A stretch of DNA of 64,000 bases from Lepidostoma basale (GCA_022606425.2 JAHDVF020000068.1:806001-870000), one strand, 5' to 3'; positions 9,475 through 20,800 are shown, counted from the stretch's first letter. The notes: generated from the sequence alone by a model not told the origin. A program made the numbers and translations.

Positions 9475-10796
9475 CGAGGTCTGTTCAAAAAGTATCGCGA
9501 ATTTTGAATTTCCGCTGGCTACGTATATTTGATTTTTGATTTTTTTGTAGCGTTATGTTGGTACTCATGTCCCTTACTTATGCTGACAAGGTCGGCCATT
9601 TTGAATGTTTAGTTAATTTTTGACAGCTGTTTTGCTTGGATGTGTTTTGGCTCGTCTTCGATTTTTGCCTATTCCAAAAAATGGATCAAAGAATCTGTAT
9701 CAAATTTTGTGTGAAAAACAAAATAAAGTGCGCGGACGCATTTCGAATGTTGACTGTGGCATATGGTGAAGCTACCTTGGACCAAAGCAACGTTTATCGG
9801 TGGTACAAAATGTTCTCAGAGGGCCGAGAAGATATGAACGACGAAGAGCGTGCCGGACGCCCGAGCACGTCAACAACAGACGAAAACATTGATAAAGTGA
9901 AGAAAATAGTATTAGCCAATCGTCGAATCACCGTTAGAGAAGTTGCTGAGGACCTAAACATATCGATTGGCTCGTGCCATTCGATTTTAACCAATGATTT
10001 GGGCATGAGTCGGGTCGCCGCGAAATTCGTGCCAAAATTGCTCAATTTCGACCAAAAACAGCATCGCGTTAACATTGCTCAGGAGATGTTGGACTCGGTC
10101 CGTGACGACCCAAATGTGCTCCAGAGGGTCATAACTGGTGACGAATCATGGGTTTATGGTTATGACGTGGAAACCAAAGCTCAATCATCCCAATGGAAGC
10201 TGCCGCATGAGCCAAGACCAAAAAAAGCGCGCCAAGTTCGGTCGAACGTGAAGGTTTTGCTCACAGTTTTCTTCGATTGCAGGAGCGTGGTGCATCATGA
10301 GTTCTTGCCACAGGGTAGTACGGTCAATAAGGAATATTACCTGCAAGTTATGCGCAATTTGCGCGAAGCAATCCGCCAGAAACGCCCGGATTTGTGGAAG
10401 AACAAAAACTGGCTTTTGCACCATGATAACGCCCCTGCTCACACATCGTTGCTTGTGCGTGAATATTTGGCCAAAAACAACACAGTAATGGTGCCGCAGC
10501 CACCGTATTCCCCAGACCTGGCCCCCTGTGACTTTTTCCTGTTTCCAAAACTGAAGAGGCCCATGAAAGGACGACGCTACGCCACGATTGAGGAGATAAA
10601 GACGGCATCGAAGGAGGAGCTGAACAAGATCACAAAAAATGATTTTTTTAAGTGCTTCGAGGATTGGAAAAAACGTTGGCATAAATGTATTATATCCGAG
10701 GGGAATTACTTTGAAGGGGACAAAATAGATATTCATGAATAAATAAATACTTTTTGAAAAAATATAAAATTCGCGATACTTTTTGAACAGACCTCG
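9475..10796 (+). mobile_element. Mariner transposon, nearly intact
   Basis: A 1322-bp element flanked by TA on both sides (9473-9474 and 10797-10798). The terminal inverted repeats are perfect over 31 bases (9475-9505 and 10766-10796), starting CGAGGTCTGTTCAAAAAGTA. It contains one uninterrupted transposase frame. Intact ends, TA duplication and open frame indicate a recent insertion. It lies in a CR1-like LINE end. Confidence 0.95.
9681..10742 (+). CDS. Mariner transposase (DD34D)
   Basis: The 353-residue transposase performs cut-and-paste transposition at TA dinucleotides, acting on the element ends in the nucleus. The N-terminal half has the paired helix-turn-helix DNA-binding region (ITVREVAEDLNISIGSCHSI, residues about 87-106). 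The catalytic aspartates are seen in TGDESW, HHDNAPAH and YSPDLAPCD. Exactly 34 residues separate the second and third, the mariner DD34D signature. The chosen start, MDQRICIKFCVKN, gives the usual mariner length. An in-frame ATG 45 bases upstream would add a hydrophobic stretch not typical of the family. No stop or frameshift is seen, so the protein could be functional. It is selfish DNA, not a host gene. Confidence 0.93.
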   Translation: MDQRICIKFCVKNKIKCADAFRMLTVAYGEATLDQSNVYRWYKMFSEGREDMNDEERAGRPSTSTTDENIDKVKKIVLANRRITVREVAEDLNISIGSCHSILTNDLGMSRVAAKFVPKLLNFDQKQHRVNIAQEMLDSVRDDPNVLQRVITGDESWVYGYDVETKAQSSQWKLPHEPRPKKARQVRSNVKVLLTVFFDCRSVVHHEFLPQGSTVNKEYYLQVMRNLREAIRQKRPDLWKNKNWLLHHDNAPAHTSLLVREYLAKNNTVMVPQPPYSPDLAPCDFFLFPKLKRPMKGRRYATIEEIKTASKEELNKITKNDFFKCFEDWKKRWHKCIISEGNYFEGDKIDIHE

Positions 10797-10798
10797 TA

Positions 10799-11071
10799 CA
10801 ATATTAATTTAAAATTACGACAAAGAATGGTCAGATGCTATGTTTGGTCAGATGCTATGTCTTTGAAGAAAACGTAGCACGATAAAATAAATCAAATATT
10901 GAATGTCGGCCACGTGAGGAGTCGGTGAGATAGATGAGTATGCGTACATGGTACAATGTATGAATGTTGAGGAATCGAAAGAAGTATGTCATGATAGAAC
11001 AGTGGAGAGTTCCATTCTTTCTGTCTATCCCATCGGTAAAACGGCGTGATGGGTAGTTAGTTAGTTGGTTA
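10799..11071 (+). mobile_element. LINE fragment plus RTE 3' end
   Basis: 10799-10860 matches the minus strand of 20418-20480 (another LINE type). 10862-11071 is an RTE 3' end with a GTTAGTTAGTTGG tail. Confidence 0.65.
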
Positions 11072-11189
11072 ATATTATTATTTCTTGTTATTTGAATTCA
11101 CGTTGTTTCAATTCATAAAAAATCATATTTATTGTTTCTTGAACAACGATATGAAAATTCTTCTACATATATTCGCCATCACTTTGTGT

Positions 11190-11405
11190 TGTGGATTCAC
11201 ATTTGAATAACTTTTAGAAAACATTGTATTTTCACAACACTTTTTCCACCTTTCACAGACATGTTTCGGGACACAAACTTCCCTTCATCTGTGTATAGTT
11301 AAAATTCATTAATTAATATACTGAAGAAGGGAAGTATATGTCCCAAAACATGTTTGTGTAAGGTGCAAAAAATTGTTGTTAAAATACAATGTTTTCAAAT
11401 TTCTC
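11190..11405. mobile_element. Inverted-repeat element with decayed hammerhead cores (family 3)
   Basis: The arms around ACATTGTATTTT and AAAATACAATGTTTT enclose two cores. Plus: CTGAAGA (11321-11327), extra A, GGGA/TCCC stem II, AAAACATG. Minus: CAGATGA, extra A, GGGA/TCCC, GAAACATGTC. Each has one core substitution. Confidence 0.5.
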
Positions 11406-11479
11406 TTCAAGTTATTCATATGAATTTTAGATAAACTTAAGGCGATAACACTGTAGAATTCCATAATCACGAATTTTTT

Positions 11480-11690
11480 TATGAATTAAAGCACTTTTTT
11501 TTCCACTTTTGAGTTTATTTTTCTCGGCATGTTTTGACGGCTTACACCTTTATAATCTATATAATATAATCGACATAAACTGTTTATATCGTTCTACCAA
11601 TGATGAAGGTGTAAGCCATCGTAGCATGTCGAGAAAAATAAACTCAAAACTGGAAAAAACAGTGTTTTAATTCATAAAAAATTCGTTATT
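11480..11690. mobile_element. Inverted-repeat element (family 5)
   Basis: The arms contain GAGTTTATTTTTCTCG and CGAGAAAAATAAACTC. The loop side has ATGATGAAGGTGTAAGCC text that resembles a decayed hammerhead half. Confidence 0.5.
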
Positions 11691-11962
11691 CAACTAACTA
11701 ACTTACTTAGATAGTTGAAAAACGAATATTCATACGATATAAAACTCCATATTAACGAATTAATACAAATGAAAATCTCTGTTTTTTTATATAAATTTTA
11801 TTATAATTAATGGGAAAATTTGCCACATTTGACCTAGAGTTTGTATGAGCGAAGCTGGCGAAAGGACGGCGCTGCGTCCTATAATACGATAACTTTCAAT
11901 GTCTTTATTTAACTGTATTGTTCATTTGTATATGTATTAACAACCACTGTATGTTACCCTAC
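11691..11962. other. Unassigned AT-rich sequence
   Basis: No feature is supported. AAAATCTCTGTTTTTTTATA near 11770 resembles the outer end of the hammerhead-type inverted repeats. Confidence 0.3.
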
Positions 11963-12172
11963 AATATATAATAACAATAACTTCTTCAAAATTCTGTACG
12001 TCTTCATTTTTTCTTATATGTTCAAACCACCTTAACAACCCTTTCATTATTTTGTTCATAACATTTTCATTCGCACCACATTCACTTCTTTTATATTCAT
12101 TCGACACTCTATCATACACAGATTTTCCAGATATTCGTCTAAGGGATCTCATTTCTAAGGCAAAACATGTCA
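11963..12172 (-). mobile_element. RTE LINE internal fragment
   Basis: The minus frame reads LEMRSLRRISGKSVYDRVSN and ENVMNKIMKGLLRWFEHI. Both ends are truncated. Confidence 0.75.
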
Positions 12173-12214
12173 TTTCCATAAATTATAATAATACTTAATG
12201 TAATAATACAATTA

Positions 12215-12740
12215 CTTAGGTGTTGATGTGTCAAGCAGCAGTGACCTCTACGAAGAAGTAAGTAAACTAACAAACAGGGCCGCCGTTGTAGCTGGCTGCT
12301 TGACGAATGCTGTTTGGAAAAATAAAAATATGCTAAAGGAGAGCAAAATTCGAATCTACAAGACATGCGTACGTCCTATAATGACATATGGAATAGAAAC
12401 GAGAGCTGACACCATCAGAACAAAAAGTCTCCTTAGAACCACAGAAATGAAGACTCTTCGATCCGTTGCGGGAACGACACTCCGAGACAGAATAAGAAAT
12501 TCTGAAATAAGAAAGATCTGCAATGTGGAAGATGTCGTGCGATGGGGAAGACTGAGAAGAAGCTACCGGAGAGAACATGTGGAAAGAGCATGTTCTGAAA
12601 GAGTGATCAATATAGCCGCAAATAAAGTACCAACAGGAAATCGACCGGCAGGAAGACCACCTAAAAGATGGCGAGACAGCTGGACATCTGTATCCCAGGA
12701 ACAGGCTCCGAGAAATAACAGGACACAGTCCTAAATAAAG
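12215..12740 (+). pseudogene. LINE ORF C-terminus, RTE-like, second type
   Basis: An open frame of 168 codons (12228-12734) reads VAGCLTNAVWKNKNMLKESK, RIYKTCVRPIMTYGIETRAD, EMKTLRSVAGTTLRDRIRNS and AGRPPKRWRDSW. This is the post-RT C-terminus of a non-LTR retrotransposon. It is 5'-truncated and lacks the RT catalytic motifs. Related copies: 13755-14066 (-), 17518-17960 (-), 42365-43080 and 43085-43320 (+). Confidence 0.75.
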
Positions 12741-12781
12741 CAGAAGTATTCGTATACAAGTATAAGTATACATTCACAAAA

Positions 12782-13080
12782 AAAATATTGTAATCATTCT
12801 GGTCAAATTCTTTGGCATATAGATAGGAGTGACATCTCCAGGCGGCTTCTAACAATGCGCTTATAGCGATAGCCTTTCACATTGTGTTAATAAAGTAGTT
12901 CTGCTAAATGCTAAAAATTAATCTCCATAGATGGCGTTAGTATGTGGATTATATAGAGTAATCTTAAAAAGATTAACACATGTAATCAAAATCTTCATAG
13001 ATGGCATATTGAAACTGTCATGTGAAATTAGGCATAGATTTGTAACATATATACAACTTCCAAAAAAAAAAAATTTCTTA
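12782..13080. mobile_element. Family A internal fragment
   Basis: It carries the family A interior (GACATCTCCAGGCG, CCTTTCACATTG, ATAGATGGCG, ATATACAACTTCC) but neither terminal GTATCTCAATAGAG block. Confidence 0.6.
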
Positions 13081-13110
13081 CAAGATAATAATACTTTTAG
13101 AAAACAGACG

Positions 13111-13754
13111 TTTTAATTCTTAATAATCACAAAAAAATATTGAAATGTATTTATTAACAAATTATTTCTTAGAGTGTTGAATTGAGAATTGTGCTGTCGT
13201 CAAGGAGAAAAGAGAGCGGAGAGGAATAGAAGGAATTAATAAAGTAAAGAGGGAATCCTTAATGACAACGCCACTTAGAGGGCCCTTCCCGCGCTAAACT
13301 TTTCCTACCACTTTTATTTTCACATTTTTCACGGCAGCTCCTCTGCTTTTAAAAATTGAATTTATTCCACAATGGCGCGTCTCCCCCGCGCTTCGGATTT
13401 CTTTGGGACGCCATGACAAATTAGTTCGGAAAGTATTTTGCGGTTTTATTAATATAAATTACTCGTAAGTAGATGAAATATGATAATCGTGACGGTTGAA
13501 TTTCTCATTATCATGCAAAATATGCTTTTGACGCGTCGGGGAATATTTGTTTAATTTTTCTTAATAATTTTATTTAGCAGTGTTGATTATAAGTGCTTGC
13601 TTTTATACAGTAGGTACGTCCCCGGTAATCCTGTACGTCCAGGACTTCGACGATACCGGATATTTATTCACTGTAGTTACATTACACATACATATAATTT
13701 ACATGCAGTGTTCGTGATTGTTAATACATATACAGTCAGCCTATTCCTAATGCG
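13111..13754. other. Unassigned sequence with a GC-richer patch
   Basis: 13260-13420 is GC-richer and contains ACAATGGCGCG and CCCGCGC runs. It could be old regulatory DNA; nothing is firm. Confidence 0.3.
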
Positions 13755-14066
13755 CCCTTGTAGACCTATGTGGTCTGTTCTCCAGAGTGTTGCTCATCCT
13801 GTGAGGTAGATTCCCAGCTGTCCTTCCATCTTTTAGGAAGTCTTCCACGAGAACAAGTCCCATGAGGCTGAATATGCAAATCAATATAGGGGAGTCTGGT
13901 GGTGTCCATTCTTTGAACATGACCGTACCAGTCCCTTTTTCGCTGTCTGCTCCATCTTATAATATCCTCAACCTCACAAATCTCTCTTATTCTGGTGTTC
14001 CTCACGCGATACCTCAGTGTCTTGCCTGCTAACGTCCTCAGTGTCTTCATTTCGGAAGTCCTCAAA
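13755..14066 (-). pseudogene. LINE ORF C-terminus, second type
   Basis: A minus frame of 99 codons reads MRTSEMKTLRTLAGKTLRYR, IREICEVEDIIRWSRQRKRD and LPKRWKDSWES. It is nearly colinear with 43085-43320. Confidence 0.75.
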
Positions 14067-14311
14067 ACTTGTTAGCAATGTAAATCGAGTACAGAGTCGA
14101 GGTAGACCGAGGAAAACATGGTATGACCAAATTAATCAAAATTTTAAATGTTGGTCATGTTGGAAGTCGGAGGAATCGACGTGCATGTATGACTCGTTGT
14201 ATGAATGTTGAGGAAGCTAGCGAGGTATATCAGGATTGAGAAGTGTGGCGGTTCCATCTCACTGCCTACCCCTACAGAAAAACGGCGTGATGGTTTGTTT
14301 GTTTAGAAGGG
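14067..14311 (+). mobile_element. RTE LINE 3' end, subfamily 2
   Basis: NRVQSRGRPRKTWYDQINQN and the GTGATGGTTTGTTTG tail. Confidence 0.75.
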
Positions 14312-14322
14312 AGAAGAAACGA

Positions 14323-15085
14323 AAACTAACTAACTAACTAACTAACCATCACGCCGTCTCCCTAGAGGGGTACACAGAAAGAATGGACCACCACACTGTT
14401 CTGTCCTGACATACTTCTCTCGCTTCCTCTACATTCATACATATTGTCATGCACGCACGTCGATTTCTCCGACTCCTCACTTGACCGACATTTAATATTT
14501 GTTTGATTTGATCGTGCCACGTTTTCTTCGGCCTTCCTTTATTTCTAGCTCCGTTCACGTCGTTTTATTATTATTATCATTATTTTGTCGAATCGCTCTT
14601 TACATCATGACAGCATGAGCCAAATCGATGTAAAGGGCATTATTATAGCTATCATAGTGATTCTCGTGACATGTGATAGGTAGCTAATCTATCGCCATTT
14701 TATTTTCACGTGAATTCTACACCAGACCAAAGACAGTATGACAATCACACGGCAATCGAACCCGGAACCTTCGGGGTGGCAGTCAATGCACTTACCACTC
14801 GGCCACGAAGGTCGTCTAATATCTTATTCACCATTTTCTCTTCACTCATTCTTTCCATGTGTCCAAACCATCTTAACAACCCTTTCATTATTTTGTTCAT
14901 AACACTTTCATTCGCACCGCATTCACTTCTTATACGTGCATTTGACACTCTATCATGTACAGGTTTATCACACATTCGCCTTAAAAATCTCATTTCTACT
15001 GCATTCATTCTACTTTCATCCTTCTTTTGCTAGTTCCATGCATCACTTCCATACATAAGGGTCGACACAAGAACACCATTTTATT
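14323..15085 (-). mobile_element. RTE LINE 3' fragment, subfamily 1, split by a SINE
   Basis: 14323-14565 and 14817-15085 are consecutive parts of one minus-strand RTE copy (tail CTAAC repeats at 14325-14348). A tRNA-derived SINE interrupts the coding relic. Confidence 0.8.
14566..14816 (-). mobile_element. tRNA-derived SINE
   Basis: The reverse complement starts CGACCTTCGTGGCCGAGTGG and contains the B-box-like GGGTTCGATTGCC. It ends in a TAATAATAATA tail. Same family as 23583-23843, 33811-34020 and 51523-51770. Confidence 0.8.
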
Positions 15086-15289
15086 TGCGATGACAACTTT
15101 AAGTGCACCATTTACATTTACAACAGATACAAAAACAGAAATATCTTTTCGGAAATGGCCAATCATTGTGTGAATTTTGACCATCATTTCGAGAGCAAAA
15201 ACACATTTTTTTTACATATAGCAAATAATCCTCTAAAATTAGATAAATTAGAAAATTTAGAAATTTTAAAGGCCAAAAAATGTTATTAA

Positions 15290-15796
15290 TAACCAAATTC
15301 CGTATTATTCCCCATAAGTATATAGTACAGTAAAAACTTTTCCCCTGTACAATATTGCTAAAAAATAATAATACTACCTTAAACTTTTGTCACCTTTCCT
15401 ATTAATGTAATCTATGTACTTCCTGTCATTGTTTATCGTTTTTAATTTATTATGTTTCATCGTTTTTGAGTCTATACTATGTGTAATTATTCTTTCAAAT
15501 TACTGTTTTCTTATTCTTATTATTATTATTTTATTATTATATTTTCCACCTTCTCCAATAAATAGTACCTAACTAACCGTTCTTTTAATTAAAATATTTT
15601 GGTACCTAACTCAATTTCAGCGAGAACTTCAAAATTATATCAAAGAAATTATTCAAATTGACGTAGGAACAAATACACAAAGATTAAAAAATCACGAAAA
15701 TTTGACATTAGATATATTATTGTAACACCTGATGATGTCAACATTGGTTGATGAAAAAGCTGTCGCGTAAAATAAAATACAATTGTGATACAAAAA
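15290..15796 (+). mobile_element. Family 1 hammerhead element, decayed
   Basis: It is colinear with 2880-3350. The core has CTGATGA at 15729-15735 but GAAAA in place of GAAAC. A family A element is inserted directly after it, and the terminus resumes at 16457. Confidence 0.6.
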
Positions 15797-15808
15797 ACAA
15801 AGTGTATT

Positions 15809-16444
15809 AAAGGATTGATTGTATCTCAATAGAGACGAAGATGCAAATTGGAAACAGAATATGGTGATCGAGGTGTTTACAAGACTTATGACCTGATTGG
15901 TTGGGTTAAGCGCACGCTTTATGTAATACAACATTCCCCATTCCACCTTTCCTACGACCACCTTGTCTGACAAATTTTTGGAAGTTGTATATATGTCAAT
16001 ATGTAACACCAAACTTATAAATTGGAGTGACATCTCCAGGCGTTATCTAGCAATACGTTAATGGCGGTAGCCTTTCACATTGCGTTAATAAAAAGATCTT
16101 CTGCTTAATGCTTAAAATCCAATCTTCATAGATGGCGCTAGTGTGTAGATTGAATCTAACTTGTGATGTTAGGTGTTACGTATTAACATATATACAACTT
16201 CCAAAAATTTGTCAGACATGGTGGTCGTAAGAAAGGTGGAATGGGGAATGTTGTATTACATAAAGCGTGCGCTTAACGCAACCAATGACATGTCATAAGT
16301 CCTGTAAACACCTCGGTCACCATATTCTGTTTCCAATTTGCATCTTCGTCTCTATTGAGATACAATTAATCCTTTAATTGATAACCCGCAATGGGTAAAA
16401 TCCAGTATTCGTCTACTAGTATTTGTATACATTCAAAATGTTGT
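15809..16444. mobile_element. Family A long-inverted-repeat element, longest copy
   Basis: 636 bp, flanked by the 12-bp duplication ACAAAGTGTATT (15797-15808 and 16445-16456). The arms of about 190 bases (15815-16000 and 16185-16375) are reverse complements, including AAGCGCACGCTTTATGTAAT on the left arm. No ORF is recognised. Confidence 0.85.
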
Positions 16445-16639
16445 ACAAAGTGTATTCCTTAACAGTTTAAAATAAATAATTGTTTTTAGATAGTTTTAAG
16501 ATGTACGTATCATTATTACATCTTGACATTGTCTTGAAGCTATTGTAAATTATACGTATAATAAATTGATACGTTTATCAAGCCAGTTAACATGCCATAT
16601 GATTCAAAAGCTGTATAACTTTAGATTCTCAAGTTCTGT

Positions 16640-16900
16640 TGAGCGTCCCTAGGAGGTACCCGGGCACCCGAACGATGCTTATTGTCTGAAACTCAGATTG
16701 ACACGTCTGTGATATGTATCCGTTCCGAGCACGTCCCCTCGCGAGCACATTTCCCGATAATTTGCGGCCGAACCCCGCGGTAATGTTTAATATGTCGCCG
16801 CATGTGCGACCTTTCCCGCCATAATTCAATTATCCCGCCGAACCGGAAGGGCGGCCATGTTGGGCGGGGGGTGCAGCTGTTGCGAGACGCATAATGATAT
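16640..16900. promoter_or_regulatory. CpG-rich promoter-like patch
   Basis: GC-rich within AT-rich surroundings. It holds TTTCCCGCC (16812-16820, E2F-like), a second TCCCGCC (16832-16838), the ETS-like CCGGAAG (16843-16849) and GCGGCCATGTTG (16851-16862, YY1-like). No downstream gene is recognised. Confidence 0.35.
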
Positions 16901-17106
16901 GGTAACACTGAGATCTAACGCAATTACTGCCGGCGTCAAGCCGATTCGATTGTTTGTGTTCACAGGCCATAAATACTGGATCACATAAGCCCCGATTGAT
17001 TCCCCAATATTTGGAAACCATTTGTTCTCGCGTTTCTATAATACCATACATTGTAGCGGTACCTAATCTGAATTCACAATTACCTCCATAGAAACAATTA
17101 ATTTCA

Positions 17107-17505
17107 TGAATTAATTGTATCTCAATAGAGACGAAGATGCAAATTGGAAACTGAATATGGTTGATCAAGGTGTTTACAGGACTTATGACCTGTCATTGGT
17201 TGGGTTAAGCGCACGCTTTATGTAATTACAACATTCCCCATTCCAGCTTTCTTATGACCATGTCTGACAAATTTTTGGAAGTTGTATATATGTTAAAATC
17301 CAACACCAGAATTCACATGTCAGTTTCAATGCGCCATCTATGAAGATTTTGACTATATATGTTAATCTCTAAGATTACTATTTTACGTGGAAGTCTGTAT
17401 AATCTACATACTAACGCCATCTATGAAGAATTGTGTTTATTAAGCATTAAGCAGAACATCTTTTTAACACAATGTGAAAGGCAACCCCGCCATTAGCGCC
17501 GTTAG
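17107..17505. mobile_element. Family A element
   Basis: 399 bp with the 11-bp duplication AATTAATTTCA (17096-17106 and 17506-17516). Confidence 0.8.
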
Positions 17506-17517
17506 AATTAATTTCAC

Positions 17518-17960
17518 TTCTTCTTCTTCTTCTTCTTTTAATAGATCTAACGATCTGTGACACAGAAATCATATCTCGTCGGATGATGAGATCCAGCTGT
17601 CCCTCCATCTCTTAGGCGGTCTTCCAGGGGGGCGGTGTCCGGAGGGGATTTCATAAGCGGCTGTATATGCAAGTCTGTAGCAACCATTCGGTCTACATGG
17701 TCCTTCCTGTATCTTCTTCTGGATCTAATCGACTGAACGATATCCTCTATTTCGCAAGTTTTTCTTATGTCTACGTTGCGGACACGATCTCGGAGAGTTT
17801 TTCCAGTAATTCATCTTAGGACCTTCATCTCCGATGTTCATAGTAGTCCCTTGGTTCGCACAGAGTCAGCCCGCGTCTCTACAGCGTACGTCATGATAGG
17901 TCGCACGCATGTTTTAATTAATTTCACAACACTTTCAAATACATCTCAATATTCAGAGCG
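17518..17960 (-). mobile_element. LINE C-terminus, second type, (GAA)n tail
   Basis: Plus-strand CTTCTTCTTCTTCTTC (17518-17535) is the tail. The minus strand reads GRPPKRWRDSW and EIPSGHRPPG with stops. Confidence 0.65.
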
Positions 17961-17994
17961 TAACCCAATGGAGTAAATGTTATTATTAATAATA

Positions 17995-18545
17995 ATTAAT
18001 TGTATCTCAATAGAGACGATGATGTAAATTATTTGGAAACAGAATATGGTGGTCGAGGCGTTTACAGGACTTATGATCTGTCATTGGTTGGGTTAAGCGA
18101 TCGCTTTATGTAATACAACATTCCCCATTCCGCCTTTCTTACGAACACCCAGTTTGACAATTATATGTTACCATGTTAAGAAACGTTTCACATATTTTTA
18201 GTTCAATCTACACTAGCGCCATCTATTGAGACTAGATGTACACATTAAGCAGAATTTTTTTATTAATGTATTGTGAAAGGCTGTCAACCCAATTATCACA
18301 CATTACTAGACAACGCCTAGAGAAAACTCTCCAATTTTTATATGCTTTTAACTTTGACCAGTTTTTATACAACATTTTGTGTTTTTGAATGTATACAAAT
18401 ACCTACTTGTAGACAAATACAGGATTTTACCCATTACGGGTTAATCATTAAGAATTAATTGTATCTCAATAGAGACGAAGATGTTAATTATTTGAAAACA
18501 GAATATGGTGGTATAAATCCAGTATTTGTATACATTCAAAAAAAC
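17995..18545. mobile_element. Family A fragments
   Basis: One partial copy (17995-18340) is followed by the terminal block again (18450-18545). It looks like two overlapping or rearranged copies. Confidence 0.6.
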
Positions 18546-18554
18546 TAAATGTAA

Positions 18555-19400
18555 CAAATTATTATTCAATGTCTCCAAGTGCTTTGTTATGCCATACACA
18601 CGAGCATCGAAAACATTATACTTTCGCTATCTTATGGATGGGGTTCAGCTTGAAAGAGCTTCTACATCCAGAGATCTTGGTATTCTGTTCGATGATCAAT
18701 TATCGTTCAATCTTCACATAGTTGCTTTATGAAATAATAGTTCCAATAAAATGTATTTAGGAATGCCAAGATATTTTCGAACACTCGGGTACTTCGAGTA
18801 TTGTATAATTCCCTGGTAATAAGTCGGCTGGAATATAGTTCCATTATTTGGTCACCGCCTGGGATCCGATATTCTCTGATGGTGGAGCGAGTGCAGAAAA
18901 AATGTCTGCGCTTTCTTTACCTCAGGGAGCGCGGTTATTACCCGTGGCTCTTTCCGACTGAATTCTTGCTAGGTATGCTAAGCTACCAATCATTGGAAAG
19001 AAGGAGGAATATCCACTTGGGAGTTCACTTCTTTCAGCTGATTGGCAGCCATATACAAGACTCGGATGTCCTGAGCGATGTAGGTCTATTTGTCCCTGAT
19101 AATTACCTTCGTCAAAGACAGCACAGGTTTTTTATTTGCCGCGCTGCAGAACCAACCTGCCAATGGTTATGCCTGTGGGTAGGGCAATCTTATTGCTTAA
19201 ACGGGTCGCCTCGAAGGTTGACATATTTCGTGATAGTGTGAGTTGCCACGGGGATGCAATATCAATGTTATGATTCTTTCTACTTTCTTAATCTTAATGT
19301 GGTTATTATGCTTCTCTTATAAATTCTTATAATGTAATTGTAAACGATCTGGAATTATATGTCTGTAATGTTTGTGATTTTTATTCAAATAAATGAAATG
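18555..19400 (+). pseudogene. CR1-like LINE, RT thumb and C-terminus
   Basis: Frames read NVSKCFVMPYTRASKTLYF and ERASTSRDLGILFDDQLSFN, then after a frameshift VISRLEYSSIIWSPPGIRYS, VERVQKKCLRFLYLRERGYY and LRQRQHRFF. This is a LINE reverse-transcriptase thumb and C-terminal region. It ends in an AAATAAATGAAATGAAAT tail near 19385. It is inactive: 5'-truncated and frameshifted near 18735. Confidence 0.75.
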
Positions 19401-19420
19401 AAATAATTATTACCTTACTT

Positions 19421-19516
19421 CAAATCAAATCAATTTATTTCATCAAGAGACATTACAAAATTAAGGTTTAAGGCGGGTAAAATAATATATTGTATTTATA
19501 GTATACTACCAGAAAC
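19421..19516 (-). mobile_element. CR1-like LINE 3' terminus
   Basis: Plus-strand TCAAATCAAATCAATTTATT and the CTACCAGAAACG block match the 3' ends at 36290 and 40666. Confidence 0.7.
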
Positions 19517-19829
19517 GTATGACAGAGAGTGATTGGTTTAGACACATGAAAAGAATGAGTGAAGAGAGAATGGTGAAGAAGGTATATGTAAACGGCGTGA
19601 ACGGAGCTAGACATAGAGGAAGGCCGAGGAAAAAGTGGCAAGATCATATCAATCAAATATTAAATGTCGGTCACGCAAGGAGTCGGAGAAATCGACGTGC
19701 GTGCATGACTAGATGTATGAATGTAAAGGGATCGAGAGAAGTATGTCAGGACAGAACAGTGTGGCGTTCCATTCTTTCTGCCTACCTCTCCGGGGAGACG
19801 GCGTAATGGTTAGTTAGTTAGTTTGTTTG
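19517..19829 (+). mobile_element. RTE LINE 3' end, subfamily 1
   Basis: A 95-codon open frame (19519-19806) reads SDWFRHMKRMSEERMVKKVY and GRPRKKWQDHINQIL, ending GETA. The tail is GTTAGTTAGTTAG then TTTG repeats. Confidence 0.8.
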
Positions 19830-19834
19830 TTTTA

Positions 19835-19990
19835 TGTATCACAATTAATATATTATTGTAACACTGATGATATCAACATAGGTTGACAAAACAGCTGTCG
19901 CGTAAAATAAAAAATGTAATTGTGATACATAAAACAAAGTTTTTTAATTTAACAATTTATAATGTTAAAATATCATAGTGTTTCGGCCAA
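19835..19990 (+). mobile_element. Family 1 hammerhead element, short copy
   Basis: CTGATGA at 19864-19870 and ACAGCTGTC ending at 19899. GAAAC is changed to AAAAC, so the core is decayed. Confidence 0.5.
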
Positions 19991-19999
19991 AACAATCGA

Positions 20000-20455
20000 C
20001 TATCTTCTTCTTTCCGTGTCCTGTCAGGTCTCCCCAACGTTGACTATCACCCTTGAGTAGGCCTCCCCGTCCTGGGCAGCTCGGAACAGCTCCTCCACGG
20101 TCCTCAGCCCTGTCCACTCTCGGATGTTCCTCAGCCAGGAAACCTGCCTTCTCCCAACACCTCGTCGACCCTCAATCTAACCCTCCAAGATCAGATATAA
20201 CAGTGCGTACTTTTTGCCTCTCAGAACATGGCCCAAGTAGGACACCTTGCGGACTTTGATGTTGGTCAGCAACTCTGTGTCAACTCTGGCTCTATGGAGA
20301 ACGTTTGTGTTGCTGACCATGTCAGTCCAGGAGATGCGTAACATCCTTCGGTGTATCCACATCTCAAAGGCCTATAATCGGTTCATAATATTATAAAGGG
20401 TCCATGACTCCACCCCGTATAACAGCACTGACCAAACATAGCATCTGACCATTCA
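20000..20455 (-). pseudogene. LINE ORF C-terminus, third type
   Basis: The minus strand reads MWIHRRMLRISWTDMVSNTN, ELLTNIKVRKVSYLGHVLRG and YALLYLILEG. These are familiar post-RT phrases of RTE-type LINEs. 36958-37215 (+) is the 3' continuation of the same type. Confidence 0.7.
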
Positions 20456-20639
20456 CTGTCGTAATTTTAAATTAATATTATCATCATAAAATATAGTTAA
20501 TATCATATTCTGTATCATTGCATCTGGGACCGCTATCAAAAATATATGTGAAAGTTTTGAATTGGGGAAGGCTTGCTCCGGGATTTATTGTGTCTAAGTT
20601 AGCAACCAGTTCAAGGTTCACAGGTCCTGGGCGCAACAG

Positions 20640-20800
20640 GTGCCCGGGGTCGGGTTCATGACCCGACATTTTGTCATCTCCCTTTTGTTCGCACTTTCCC
20701 GCCACCGCCGATACATTTTCAATATCCGGCGGAAATGAAAACAGACCCTACTTTCGCGGGAAACTCAGACCGGAAAGTTCCAGAATGAATCATCGATTCT
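20640..20800. promoter_or_regulatory. CpG-rich promoter-like patch with E2F-type sites
   Basis: It contains TTTCCCGCC (20695-20703) and the palindromic TTTCGCGGGAAA (20752-20763), plus a 7-bp-arm palindrome GTCGGGT/ACCCGAC at 20649-20667. No coding exon is recognised next to it. Confidence 0.35.

Noticed and set aside
9681..10742. SETMAR-like domesticated host gene
   Set aside because: TIRs and TA duplication surround the frame, there is no SET domain, and the triad is intact. It is a plain mariner.
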